Shown: positions 6,313-13,677 of the stretch, in pieces
How positions within the stretch are numbered: the stretch's first letter is position 1
Layout: each line of letters opens with the position of its first letter
Source of the DNA: Bdellovibrio sp.
GTDB taxonomy: Bacteria; Bdellovibrionota; Bdellovibrionia; Bdellovibrionales; Bdellovibrionaceae
Assembly: GCA_019104905.1 (NCBI GenBank)
Contig: JAHRXB010000189.1
Span: 1-14,066, forward strand
Reading direction: 5' to 3'
DNA: 14,066 bases
Notes under the pieces: model-generated
What the model was told of the DNA's origin: nothing
What the model saw: the letters and a program-made list of their open reading frames with translations, nothing else
Databases searched by the model: none
Position numbers and translations under genes: made by a program

Positions 6313-6849
6313 ATGAATAAGCTGACTCTCTCAATCTTTTTTTGTGCCTTGGGCCTCCTCTTTTCTTCTTCACCTTGTTTGGCGAAGAAGTCCCCTTTTA
6401 CCGCTGGCGAAGACATAGAGTTCTTGGGAAAAGAAGACAAAGCCCTTTTAGATATCAACAAGAGCACGGCTTTTTCGGGGGTACTCACTCGTAAAGACGT
6501 CAAAGAATCCGATCAACGCATGTTAGACGTCTATGAGTTCTCAGCGGCCTCTGCCAATAAAATGGATAAAGATCTTTGCCAAAAGCTCGCCGATCAAACC
6601 TTCGGGCCAAGTACCGAAATTTCTCTTAAGACAACGAGCCAAGAGCTTTTTGCTTCTCCTCGCAGTGGGCAGATTTGTGAAATCATTCTTCGTGATGAAG
6701 ACGAAAGGGCGCTCTTCAAGGAACGCCACTTCTTTGCGTTTATCACGAACAATAAAACTTTTGGATTGGTGGCGCGCTTCCATAAGGTGCCCACAAAAGA
6801 GAAAGCCAAAGAGCTACGTACTTTTATAAAAAATCTGCGCGCCTATTAA
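6313..6849 (+). CDS. small exported protein of unknown function
   Basis: The protein is 178 residues from the ATG at 6313. That start is chosen over an in-frame ATG at 6280 because it begins directly with a signal peptide (MNKLTLSIFFCALGLLF, likely cleavage after CLA at residue 24) and has GGGGA about 9 bases upstream; the 6280 start would overlap the previous gene. The mature part contains two cysteines (89 and 122) that may form a disulfide, many charged residues, and a C-terminal segment that reads as strand then helix (FFAFITNNKTFGLVARF, then KEKAKELRTFIKNL). Like its upstream neighbour it is a small two-cysteine exported protein, but I see no clear homology between the two. Its stop lies 2 bases from the convergent permease stop at 6852. 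Family not recognised. Confidence 0.8.
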   Translation: MNKLTLSIFFCALGLLFSSSPCLAKKSPFTAGEDIEFLGKEDKALLDINKSTAFSGVLTRKDVKESDQRMLDVYEFSAASANKMDKDLCQKLADQTFGPSTEISLKTTSQELFASPRSGQICEIILRDEDERALFKERHFFAFITNNKTFGLVARFHKVPTKEKAKELRTFIKNLRAY

Positions 6850-6851
6850 GA

Positions 6852-7640
6852 TTACTTTAACAGCTTGCGACGAATGCGGAAGAACGAAATGTTCATGCAT
6901 ACCCAAGTGGCCACAAGCAAGACCAGGACATGAACTCCCACCCAAAGCGTCGGCCCTTTGTGCAAAACTTCGCGAACAGCGGACACAGCGTGAGTCAAAG
7001 GAAACAAGTAAGCCACATAACGAAGTCCCGTTGGCAGTTGCTCTAGGGGAAAATAAGTTCCACTGAGCAAACTCATCGGCACGATCAAGCCCGACGTGGA
7101 ATAAATAAAAGAATCATAGTTTCTGGCGAACGAAGTGAAGATCATTCCGATACAGGAGAACAGCGCCGACAATAGAAATAAAATCGGCAACGCCAAAATG
7201 ATCCGATAGGAATCAATAAGACCAAAAAACATCGCCACAAGTGTTACGCCCATCACGCCAAAAAAACCTTTGCTGGCGGCCCACAAGAGTTCGCCTGCCA
7301 CAATCTCTTCGGGACCCACTCGTGTCAACATGATCGTCGCATAGGTCTTTTGATGAGTGAGTTTCGTATAGTTCCCGTAAGTGCCTTCAAAAAAGGCCAC
7401 CATCATGGCTGTCGTCGACAAGAGGGCCGGGAAGAAAAACTCGATATAAGAAAAACCATTCATGTTATTAACGAAAGCACCCAGGCCAAAACCAATCGCG
7501 CCCAAATAAATTACCGGCTCTAAAACAATCCAGAACAAAGAAACCAGCCAGGTCTTCTTGAAGTACAAGAAGTTGCGCGACCAGACCTGAAGGGCTCCAC
7601 TATTTACTTTTGGAATGGCGAAATACTCTTTGAACTTCAT
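6852..7640 (-). CDS. ABC-2 type transporter permease
   Basis: This is the membrane subunit of an ABC-2 exporter (NodJ/DrrB-like). From the ATG at 7640 it is 262 residues with six hydrophobic segments. Recognisable parts are the N-terminal amphipathic stretch with WSRNFLYFKK, LEPVIYLGAIGFGLG in the first segments, and the C-terminal block LSGTYFPLEQLPTGLRYVAYLFPLTHAV typical of the family. Start: this ATG lies one base after the ATPase stop and has GGGA 8 bases upstream; ATG at 7649 (overlapping the ATPase gene by 8 bases) and TTG at 7670 are alternatives. It is coupled to the ATPase gene at 7642-8568. Substrate cannot be deduced: polysaccharide, lipid, drug or haem-type cargo are all possible. 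No intrinsic terminator is visible before the convergent gene. Confidence 0.9.
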   Translation of the reverse strand: MKFKEYFAIPKVNSGALQVWSRNFLYFKKTWLVSLFWIVLEPVIYLGAIGFGLGAFVNNMNGFSYIEFFFPALLSTTAMMVAFFEGTYGNYTKLTHQKTYATIMLTRVGPEEIVAGELLWAASKGFFGVMGVTLVAMFFGLIDSYRIILALPILFLLSALFSCIGMIFTSFARNYDSFIYSTSGLIVPMSLLSGTYFPLEQLPTGLRYVAYLFPLTHAVSAVREVLHKGPTLWVGVHVLVLLVATWVCMNISFFRIRRKLLK

Positions 7641-7641
7641 G

Positions 7642-8568
7642 CTATTCATCCCGAAGCTGGTGCCCAGCAAGCTTTAAGAACACATCGTTCAAAGTTGGCT
7701 TTCGAATGAAGATCTTATCGCTGGCAATCAAGTCCACCACGCGACGACCTTCTTGATTCTCTTTTATCAATACAGAGACTGTATCTTTAATGACCTGATA
7801 AGAAAATCCTTCGGCACGCAAGCGCCCCAGATAATAGTTCAAATCCACAGGGTTTGTGTCAAACTCAACAACCTCTTTACCAATCAAATCGCGGATCAGA
7901 TCGCGCGGCGTTCCCACCGTCAGAATTCGACCGTTATCAATAATCGCCACACGATCACACATCTGCTCAGCTTCTTCCATATAGTGCGTCGTCAACACCA
8001 GTGTGCTTTTTTCGGACTTCAGGTGTTTAAAGAAATCCCAGATCCAGATCCGCGCTTGAGGATCCAGCCCCGTGGTCGGCTCATCAAGAAAGATCACCTC
8101 GGGCGAATTAATCAGGCCACGAGCAATCGCCAAGCGACGTTTCATACCACCACTCAAGGTTTCAACCGAGCGATCCTGGTATTCTTCCAGCTTCATCAGA
8201 CGCAATAAAGCCTGAGCGCGAAGCTCTGCTTCTGGTTTGGGAATTTTGTGGAAACTGGCATAGACTAAAAGATTCTCAAGAACAGTGAAGTCTGGATCAA
8301 GGCCGTCCTCTTGCGGGACGACCCCTATGCGAGATTTGATCTCGCGATAATTCTTTTTAACATTCAAACCCAGCACATAAAGTTCGCCGCTGGAAACCAG
8401 GGCCGAGCAATACATCATCTTCATCGTTGTTGATTTGCCCGCCCCGTTAGGACCTAAAAGTCCGAAACATTCGCCCTTATAAATCTCAAGACTGATTCCA
8501 TCCACAGCGACTTTATCGTCGTATTTCTTTGTCAGATCTTTAATTTCAATGGCGACGTTCGTACTCAT
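7642..8568 (-). CDS. ABC transporter ATP-binding protein (ABC-2 exporter, NodI/DrrA-like)
   Basis: The ATPase of the exporter, 308 residues. The N-terminal nucleotide-binding domain has Walker A GPNGAGKST (39-47), the Q-loop Gln86 in VVPQEDGL, the signature LSGGM (138-142), Walker B VIFLDE (158-163), the D-loop GLDP and the switch His195 in TTHYMEEAE. A C-terminal extension of about 80 residues (from about 225) is typical of DrrA/NodI-type subunits. Its ATG shares one base with the typA stop (TAATG), and its stop lies at the permease start, so typA, the ATPase and the permease form a translationally coupled unit. The substrate is unknown. Confidence 0.93.
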   Translation of the reverse strand: MSTNVAIEIKDLTKKYDDKVAVDGISLEIYKGECFGLLGPNGAGKSTTMKMMYCSALVSSGELYVLGLNVKKNYREIKSRIGVVPQEDGLDPDFTVLENLLVYASFHKIPKPEAELRAQALLRLMKLEEYQDRSVETLSGGMKRRLAIARGLINSPEVIFLDEPTTGLDPQARIWIWDFFKHLKSEKSTLVLTTHYMEEAEQMCDRVAIIDNGRILTVGTPRDLIRDLIGKEVVEFDTNPVDLNYYLGRLRAEGFSYQVIKDTVSVLIKENQEGRRVVDLIASDKIFIRKPTLNDVFLKLAGHQLRDE

Positions 8569-10382
8569 TATTCCTTCGCTGCTCTCGCACGTTTATGAGG
8601 GTCCAGTTCGCGAAGACGAAGACGGATGTTCTTAGGAGTCACTTCGATCAACTCAGATTCTTTGATCCACTCCATCGCTCTTTCCAAAGTCATCTTCTTC
8701 ACAGGAACCAGACGGATAGCTTCATCAGAACCCGAAGCACGTACGTTCGTCAATTTTTTCTCGCGAGTGATGTTTACTTCTAGATCATTCTCTTTGGCGT
8801 GTTCACCAACGATCATGCCTTCGTACACATCATCCCCGTGCTCAACCATCATGATGCCACGCTCTTGAAGATTCCAGATCGCATAAGCGGTTGCATTCCC
8901 TTTGCGGTCAGAAATCATTGCTCCGTTCATACGGTGTTCAATCTCACCACGGTAGTCATCCCAACCGTCAAACTGCGTATTCAAAAGGCCCGTACCACGA
9001 GTGTCCGTCAAGAAATCAGAACGATAGCCGATCAAACCACGAGAAGGAATTCGGAACTCAAGACGTGTACGACCAGATCCTTTTTGAACCATGTTCGTCA
9101 TAACACCTTTACGTTTTCCAAGCTTTTCAGTCACAGCCCCTACGAATTGGTCCTCGATATCGATAACCGCGATCTCCATCGGCTCCAATTTTTTGCCGTT
9201 TTCTTCTTTAAAGACAACGGTCGGCTTAGACACCAAAAGTTCAAAATTCTCACGGCGCATTTGTTCAATCAAAACGCCCAACTGCAACTCACCACGACCA
9301 ACAACCTTGAAGGCGTCCGTGTTGTCTGTTTTTTCCACGCGAATCGCTACGTTGTACAAAAGCTCTCTTTCCAAGCGCTCGAGGATCTTACGTGAAGTCA
9401 CGTTTTTACCGTCAAGTCCCGCGAAAGGTCCGTTGTTCACTGAGAACACCATGCCCACCGTCGGCTCTTCAACTCGGATACGAGGAAGCGGACGAGGATC
9501 CAAAACGGAGGTGATCGTATCACCGATAGTGAAATCTTCCATACCCGCGATAACCACGATATCTCCCGCGCCCACTTCTTGAGCCGGAACTTGAGAGTTA
9601 ACCTTGTACTGGAACAACGCAGATACTTTCACTTTTTTCTGAGTATTCGCCTGAACGCAAAGAACTTCGTCACCAACCTTGATTGTTCCCGCTCTCATAC
9701 GACCGATCGCCAAACGACCTACGTAGTCATTGTAAGAAATGTTGGAAACCATCACCTGAAGTGGTGCGTTCTCTTCAATTTGTGGAGGAGGAACAAGGTT
9801 GACGATCGCATCGTAAAGAACTTCCAAAGATCCTGTATTGACGTTTGGATCCAAGGTCGCCATACCTTCACGAGCAATAGCATAAACTGTATGGAAATCG
9901 CACTGCTCTTCCGTCGCATCAAGATCGATGAATAGATCAAAAAGTTCATTGTGAACTTCTTGAATACGAGCATCGGCACGGTCGATCTTATTGATACAAA
10001 CGATCACCTTTTTGCCGCCCTCAAGAGCCTTTTTCAACACGAAGCGAGTTTGCGGAAGGGGGCCTTCGGAAGCATCACAAAGAAGGATACAACCATCGAC
10101 CATGTTCAAGATACGCTCAACCTCACCACCGAAGTCACTATGGCCCGGAGTATCGACGATATTTACTTTAATGTCTTTGTACATGAAGGACGCATTCTTG
10201 GCTGCGATGGTGATACCACGCTCTCTTTCAAGATCCATTGAGTCCATGAGACGCTCTTCAACGTGTTCGTTGTCACGGAAAGTTCCTGCTTGTTTGATCA
10301 AGTGATCAACCAGGGTTGTCTTTCCGTGGTCGACGTGTGCGATGATAGCGATATTTCTAATTTTCTTTGGATCTTGAATCAT
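8568..10382 (-). CDS. typA: ribosome-associated GTPase TypA/BipA
   Basis: TypA/BipA is a translational GTPase of the EF-G family that binds the ribosome and supports 50S assembly and stress or low-temperature adaptation. The length of 604 residues is normal for the family. The G domain is complete: AHVDHGKT (15-22), the RGITI switch I region (55-59), DTPGH (77-81) and NKID (131-134). EF-G-like domains II, III and V follow, together with the TypA-type C-terminal region. The ATG at 10382 has AAGGG about 6 bases upstream. The gap to the upstream dusB is 85 bases and holds a hairpin over the dusB stop and a T-rich repeat (minus strand). The TAA overlaps the ABC ATPase start by one base. Confidence 0.97.
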   Translation of the reverse strand: MIQDPKKIRNIAIIAHVDHGKTTLVDHLIKQAGTFRDNEHVEERLMDSMDLERERGITIAAKNASFMYKDIKVNIVDTPGHSDFGGEVERILNMVDGCILLCDASEGPLPQTRFVLKKALEGGKKVIVCINKIDRADARIQEVHNELFDLFIDLDATEEQCDFHTVYAIAREGMATLDPNVNTGSLEVLYDAIVNLVPPPQIEENAPLQVMVSNISYNDYVGRLAIGRMRAGTIKVGDEVLCVQANTQKKVKVSALFQYKVNSQVPAQEVGAGDIVVIAGMEDFTIGDTITSVLDPRPLPRIRVEEPTVGMVFSVNNGPFAGLDGKNVTSRKILERLERELLYNVAIRVEKTDNTDAFKVVGRGELQLGVLIEQMRRENFELLVSKPTVVFKEENGKKLEPMEIAVIDIEDQFVGAVTEKLGKRKGVMTNMVQKGSGRTRLEFRIPSRGLIGYRSDFLTDTRGTGLLNTQFDGWDDYRGEIEHRMNGAMISDRKGNATAYAIWNLQERGIMMVEHGDDVYEGMIVGEHAKENDLEVNITREKKLTNVRASGSDEAIRLVPVKKMTLERAMEWIKESELIEVTPKNIRLRLRELDPHKRARAAKE

Positions 10383-10402
10383 ATTTACCCTTCGTTATTT
10401 CT

Positions 10403-10432
10403 CTTAAAAACCTAAAAACACTAAAACTAAAA
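10403..10432 (-). repeat. short T-rich direct repeat upstream of typA
   Basis: Four units of the type TTTTAG/TTTTTA(A)G on the minus strand (read on the plus strand as CTTAAAAA, CTAAAAA, CTAAAA and CTAAAA) occupy 10403-10432 with 6-9 base spacing, within the 85-base dusB-typA gap. It could be an AT-rich promoter-proximal element or simple low complexity. I could not identify a convincing -35/-10 pair here. Confidence 0.45.
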
Positions 10433-10457
10433 TCAATAAATTTCACGCCAAGTTTCC

Positions 10458-10478
10458 GTCACGGTTCCTATCCGTGAC
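10458..10478 (-). other. perfect 7-bp hairpin spanning the dusB stop codon
   Basis: GTCACGG (10458-10464) and CCGTGAC (10472-10478) form a perfect stem with a 7-base loop that contains the dusB stop codon (10468-10470). On the minus strand no T-run follows directly, so it is not a canonical intrinsic terminator. It may protect the 3' end of the message, attenuate, or be coincidental. Confidence 0.45.
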
Positions 10479-11481
10479 CACCCATGAGAAACTCTTCCCC
10501 ACTGGTGTCCTCTTGCTCTACATTACCAATGTTAGCAAAAAACTCATTTGCCAAGGACACGATCTCTTCGTTGCATTTGGATTGGAAAAGATTCTTTCTG
10601 AACTGGGATGCCCCAGCATAACCTGTCGAGAACCAAGCTGCAAACTTTCTCAATTGAATACCTGTGACGTGCTCATCACAATGCGCCACCACCTCATCTT
10701 TGAGGTTATTAAATAGGCTCACATAGTCACGACGAACTTCTTTGAGGGACTCTCCTCTCCACAAAGAGAGGGCGTCCATAAAGATAAATGGATTTTTAAG
10801 GCATCCTCGACCGATCATCACCCCGTCACAGCCGGATTGCTCTAGTCTTAAGTTGGCCTGTCGAGGTGTGAGGATGTCTCCATTTCCAAGAATGGGAATC
10901 TTGGTATGGGCCTTCACCTCCGCAATAAAATCCCAGTCCGCAAGGCCGGAATAACCTTGAGCTCGCGTGCGTCCGTGAATAGCCACCCATTCGATGCCTT
11001 CATTGTAGGCGATATTGCACACCTCAATCGCATTCCGAGAGTTGGCATCCCACCCCGTGCGAATCTTGATTGTCAGAGGAATTTTGATCGCACTCTTGAC
11101 CGTCGAAAGCACCTTTTGCAAAGCCACGGGATCTTTTAACATCGCCGAGCCCGCCCCTTTTTTTACGACTTTGGGAACAGGACATCCAAAGTTCAAGTCT
11201 ACAAAATCACAGCCCTCAGCCTCTGCAACCTGTGCGGCCCGAGCAATCACCTCAGGCTCTTCACCGAAAAGTTGAATACCGATAGGTCTTTGCGACTCAT
11301 CGAAACTCATCAACTTCATCGTGCGCTCAGATTTATACTCAATACCATTGGCACTGACCAACTCGGTCACAACCACACTGGTATCTAGTTTCTTCATGAA
11401 TGTGCGAAAAGCGTGGTCCGTGATCCCGGCCATAGGGGCAAGGACAAAGGGATTTGTCTTTAAGGCTTGAACTGGATTCAT
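10468..11481 (-). CDS. dusB: tRNA-dihydrouridine synthase (DusB type)
   Basis: This FMN- and NADPH-dependent enzyme reduces uridine to dihydrouridine in tRNA. The 337-residue protein starts with a TIM barrel: APMAGITDHAFRTF (15-28) for FMN binding, DLNFGC-PVPKV with catalytic Cys100, Lys139 in IKIRTGW, His169 in HGRTR, and GNGD plus IGRG for the flavin phosphate. A helical C-terminal domain follows. The motif set resembles DusB rather than DusA or DusC. No Shine-Dalgarno is obvious before the ATG at 11481, but no other sensible start exists without losing the FMN motif. Next downstream on the same strand is typA; upstream is the nitroreductase gene, 123 bases away. An extra acidic C-terminal tail (VEQEDTSGEEF) is present. 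Confidence 0.93.
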   Translation of the reverse strand: MNPVQALKTNPFVLAPMAGITDHAFRTFMKKLDTSVVVTELVSANGIEYKSERTMKLMSFDESQRPIGIQLFGEEPEVIARAAQVAEAEGCDFVDLNFGCPVPKVVKKGAGSAMLKDPVALQKVLSTVKSAIKIPLTIKIRTGWDANSRNAIEVCNIAYNEGIEWVAIHGRTRAQGYSGLADWDFIAEVKAHTKIPILGNGDILTPRQANLRLEQSGCDGVMIGRGCLKNPFIFMDALSLWRGESLKEVRRDYVSLFNNLKDEVVAHCDEHVTGIQLRKFAAWFSTGYAGASQFRKNLFQSKCNEEIVSLANEFFANIGNVEQEDTSGEEFLMGGHG

Positions 11482-11529
11482 AAGGGAAGCGGTATATCAA
11501 AAAGGCCCAAAAAAAGGTACATTTGTTTT

Positions 11530-11554
11530 AAAAAAATGACCTTATTTCATAGGT
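11530..11554 (-). terminator. possible weak terminator after the lysC-nitroreductase unit
   Basis: On the minus strand a 4-bp ACCT/AGGT stem (plus-strand positions 11539-11542 and 11551-11554) is followed by a run of seven T (plus-strand A at 11530-11536). The stem is short, so this may be a weak or false terminator. No better candidate was found in the 123-base gap. Confidence 0.22.
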
Positions 11555-11604
11555 TTATGAGTCCATAAGCAATGTATTCGATCTGAGCCGGCAAGACCCA
11601 CTAA

Positions 11605-12201
11605 CTAAAGCCAGGTCACTCGCCCTTCCAACTGCCGGGGTGCCTTCGGGGGATTGTGATCGGGATATCCGCACACCATCGCACAAAGAAGCTCCAGTTC
11701 CCCTCGCTGGTATTCCGGAAGTTTATCCACACCTAAAAACCGATCAACTTCGTCTTTGATCTCTAGTGGCGCCCCCATCGTGCAAGAGCCCAAACCCTCT
11801 ACCAGGCAAGCAAGATTCATGTTTTCCACAGCCATATACACAGAGCCAATGCTGGTGTGATAGCGCTCTTCGGAGTCATTATGGGAATACGCAAAGACAA
11901 TCACCGGAGCATCTCCCAAGGTATAAAAAAATCTTTCCGTGAACTGATAAAGAGAGGGCTTCAGTCTTTGCGACAAAATATCTTTAATGCCCAACCAAGA
12001 CTTTTGCGAATATTGAAGGTATTCCTCTCGCTTCTTTCCAGTAACGACAAAAAATCGCCAGTTCTGCCGGTTCTTACCGGAAGGCGCGTGCATACCGGCC
12101 AGCAAAACTCTTTCAATCACCTCTTGGGGAACGGGATCCGTCTTATATTTGCGAATCGACTTTCGAGACTCAATCAACTGATAGAAATCGTGTTTTTCCA
12201 T
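11605..12201 (-). CDS. nitroreductase-family FMN oxidoreductase
   Basis: A 198-residue member of the nitroreductase superfamily: FMN-dependent NAD(P)H oxidoreductases, usually homodimeric. The FMN-binding signatures SRKSIRKYK (12-20) and HAPSGKNRQNWRF (38-50) are clear, as is a later block with GLGSCTMGA that closes the flavin site. The true substrate cannot be inferred: quinones, nitroaromatics, enones or other flavin partners are all possible. The ATG at 12201 starts 3 bases after the lysC stop, so the two are co-transcribed and probably coupled; a biosynthetic link to lysC is not established. The 3' flank to dusB is 123 bases with only a weak terminator candidate. Confidence 0.9.
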   Translation of the reverse strand: MEKHDFYQLIESRKSIRKYKTDPVPQEVIERVLLAGMHAPSGKNRQNWRFFVVTGKKREEYLQYSQKSWLGIKDILSQRLKPSLYQFTERFFYTLGDAPVIVFAYSHNDSEERYHTSIGSVYMAVENMNLACLVEGLGSCTMGAPLEIKDEVDRFLGVDKLPEYQRGELELLCAMVCGYPDHNPPKAPRQLEGRVTWL

Positions 12202-12204
12202 AAC

Positions 12205-13587
12205 CTAGCCCATCTCCTCTGTGCCCGCCTCAATGAAACACTCATGCAGACGACGAACCGCCTCCGCCCCTTGATCTTCATTAACGAGGAAGCAGAAGTT
12301 GTGCTTACTGGCTCCGAGACAAATCATACGAACATTGATATCAGAGATCGCCTCAAAAATCTGCTTCCCAAGACCCGGCGTGTGATTGATGTTATTGCCA
12401 ATCAACGAAATCAACGAAAGATTTTCCTCAACCTGCACCTCCGCAATCTGCGAAAGATCACTGATAAGCTTTTTATTAAGAAGTGTTGAGTCGTCCAAGG
12501 TCACGCTGACAGAGATCTCAGAGGTCGTGATGGCATCAATACTGACTTTGTGATCGTTGAATATCTTAAAGATCTGAAATAGGAACCCATGCGCGTGCAA
12601 CATCTCAGGAGTCGACAGCGTCACAAGAACCTGCTTCTTTCGCAGCGCCATCGCACGAATCAGGGGGTGATCTTCAACGTCTTTGCGAACCCATGTGCCC
12701 TTAGCCTCCGAATCGAAACTAGAGCCCACAAACACTGGAATATTTTTTCGAATCGCGGGAAGCAAGGTCGCCGGGTGAAGAACTTTTGCTCCAAAAGTTG
12801 CAAGCTCTGAAGCTTCTTTAAAAGAGATCTCGCGAATTGGTTTGGCTTGAGGACACAGTCGCGGATCGGTGGTGGCAATTCCTGCCACATCGGTCCAGAT
12901 CTCTAGCACATCTGCCGCAACTCCCTCCGCCAAAATCGCGGCCGAATAGTCGCTGCCTCCTCGACCCAAAGTTGTGGTGAAGCCGTCCTCTGTCATTCCG
13001 ATAAAACCTTGAGTGACAACAACCCGCTTCCCATCACGCAAAAAACCCAGATGCTGAGAACACAAAGTTGCAATTTCACCAGTCAAAGCCTTGGCTTTTC
13101 CAAAAGAATCATCCGTACGCAAAACCGTTCGGACATCAAAAAGCTCCACCTTTTTTGTCGAACCGTGTTTTGTCAAAACCCGCCCCATGGCCTCGGCAAA
13201 AAGAACGGAGGACATTCTTTCCCCCAAGCTCATCAGCGTATCCATGGCCTTGGTGGAACAATCACGTAGTAGATACACCCCTTTTGCCAACGAGTTCATT
13301 TCTTCAAAAAGAACTTCTAATTTTTTTTGCGACTCCCCTGAGATTTGCAGGTCTTCAGCAATTTTTCTATGCCGACTTTCGATCTTCGTCAGAATTTTTT
13401 CCGCTTCAGGCCACACTTGAGCTTCGGCGGTCTTCCCTAAGGCGATAAGATCATTGGTCGTTCCCGACGTCGCGGAAACCGCAATAAGGCTTGAACCCTG
13501 ACGGAAGCTGACCTCCGCACTGCGAAGCATGCACTCAGCATCACCCATGGACGTGCCACCGAACTTCGAAACAATCAATTGTCCCAC
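12205..13587 (-). CDS. lysC: aspartate kinase, lysine-sensitive type (AK III-like)
   Basis: The enzyme phosphorylates aspartate to aspartyl-4-phosphate, the first step to lysine, threonine, methionine and diaminopimelate. It has 460 residues, matching E. coli LysC in length. The kinase domain shows KFGGTS (8-13), SLGERMS (120-126), TTLGRGGSDYSA (205-216) and WTDVAGI with TTDPR (231-243). Two ACT domains follow (about 318-385 and 390-455), with MLHAHGFL and ITTSEISVSV closely resembling the lysine-binding region of E. coli LysC, so lysine feedback is inferred. There is no homoserine dehydrogenase fusion. The start is GTG at 13587, supported by TAAGGAG 5 bases upstream. A candidate promoter lies at 13624-13653. 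The nitroreductase gene follows after 3 bases. Confidence 0.96.
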   Translation of the reverse strand: MGQLIVSKFGGTSMGDAECMLRSAEVSFRQGSSLIAVSATSGTTNDLIALGKTAEAQVWPEAEKILTKIESRHRKIAEDLQISGESQKKLEVLFEEMNSLAKGVYLLRDCSTKAMDTLMSLGERMSSVLFAEAMGRVLTKHGSTKKVELFDVRTVLRTDDSFGKAKALTGEIATLCSQHLGFLRDGKRVVVTQGFIGMTEDGFTTTLGRGGSDYSAAILAEGVAADVLEIWTDVAGIATTDPRLCPQAKPIREISFKEASELATFGAKVLHPATLLPAIRKNIPVFVGSSFDSEAKGTWVRKDVEDHPLIRAMALRKKQVLVTLSTPEMLHAHGFLFQIFKIFNDHKVSIDAITTSEISVSVTLDDSTLLNKKLISDLSQIAEVQVEENLSLISLIGNNINHTPGLGKQIFEAISDINVRMICLGASKHNFCFLVNEDQGAEAVRRLHECFIEAGTEEMG

Positions 13588-13623
13588 AAAAACTCCTTAC
13601 GCCGTAGGCTCGACTTCCCAGGC

Positions 13624-13653
13624 ATCTTATTCCTTTTCTGCTTTTTCATTCAA
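13624..13653 (-). promoter_or_regulatory. candidate lysC promoter
   Basis: On the minus strand TTGAAT (13653-13648) and TAAGAT (13629-13624) are separated by 18 bases. Each matches four of six consensus bases. A transcript would start near 13617, giving a leader of about 30 bases with no room for a long lysine riboswitch. Consensus matching only. Confidence 0.35.
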
Positions 13654-13677
13654 CGAATTTTATGGCAGACTTTGAGC

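Noticed and set aside
8799..9395. Long plus-strand open frame (198 codons) inside typA
   Set aside because: It is antisense to the highly conserved typA coding sequence and its translation has no recognisable domain; it is a shadow of typA codon use.
11857..12489. Plus-strand open frame of 210 codons across the nitroreductase-lysC junction
   Set aside because: It runs antisense to two clear conserved genes, has no ribosome-binding site, and its translation has no recognisable domain.
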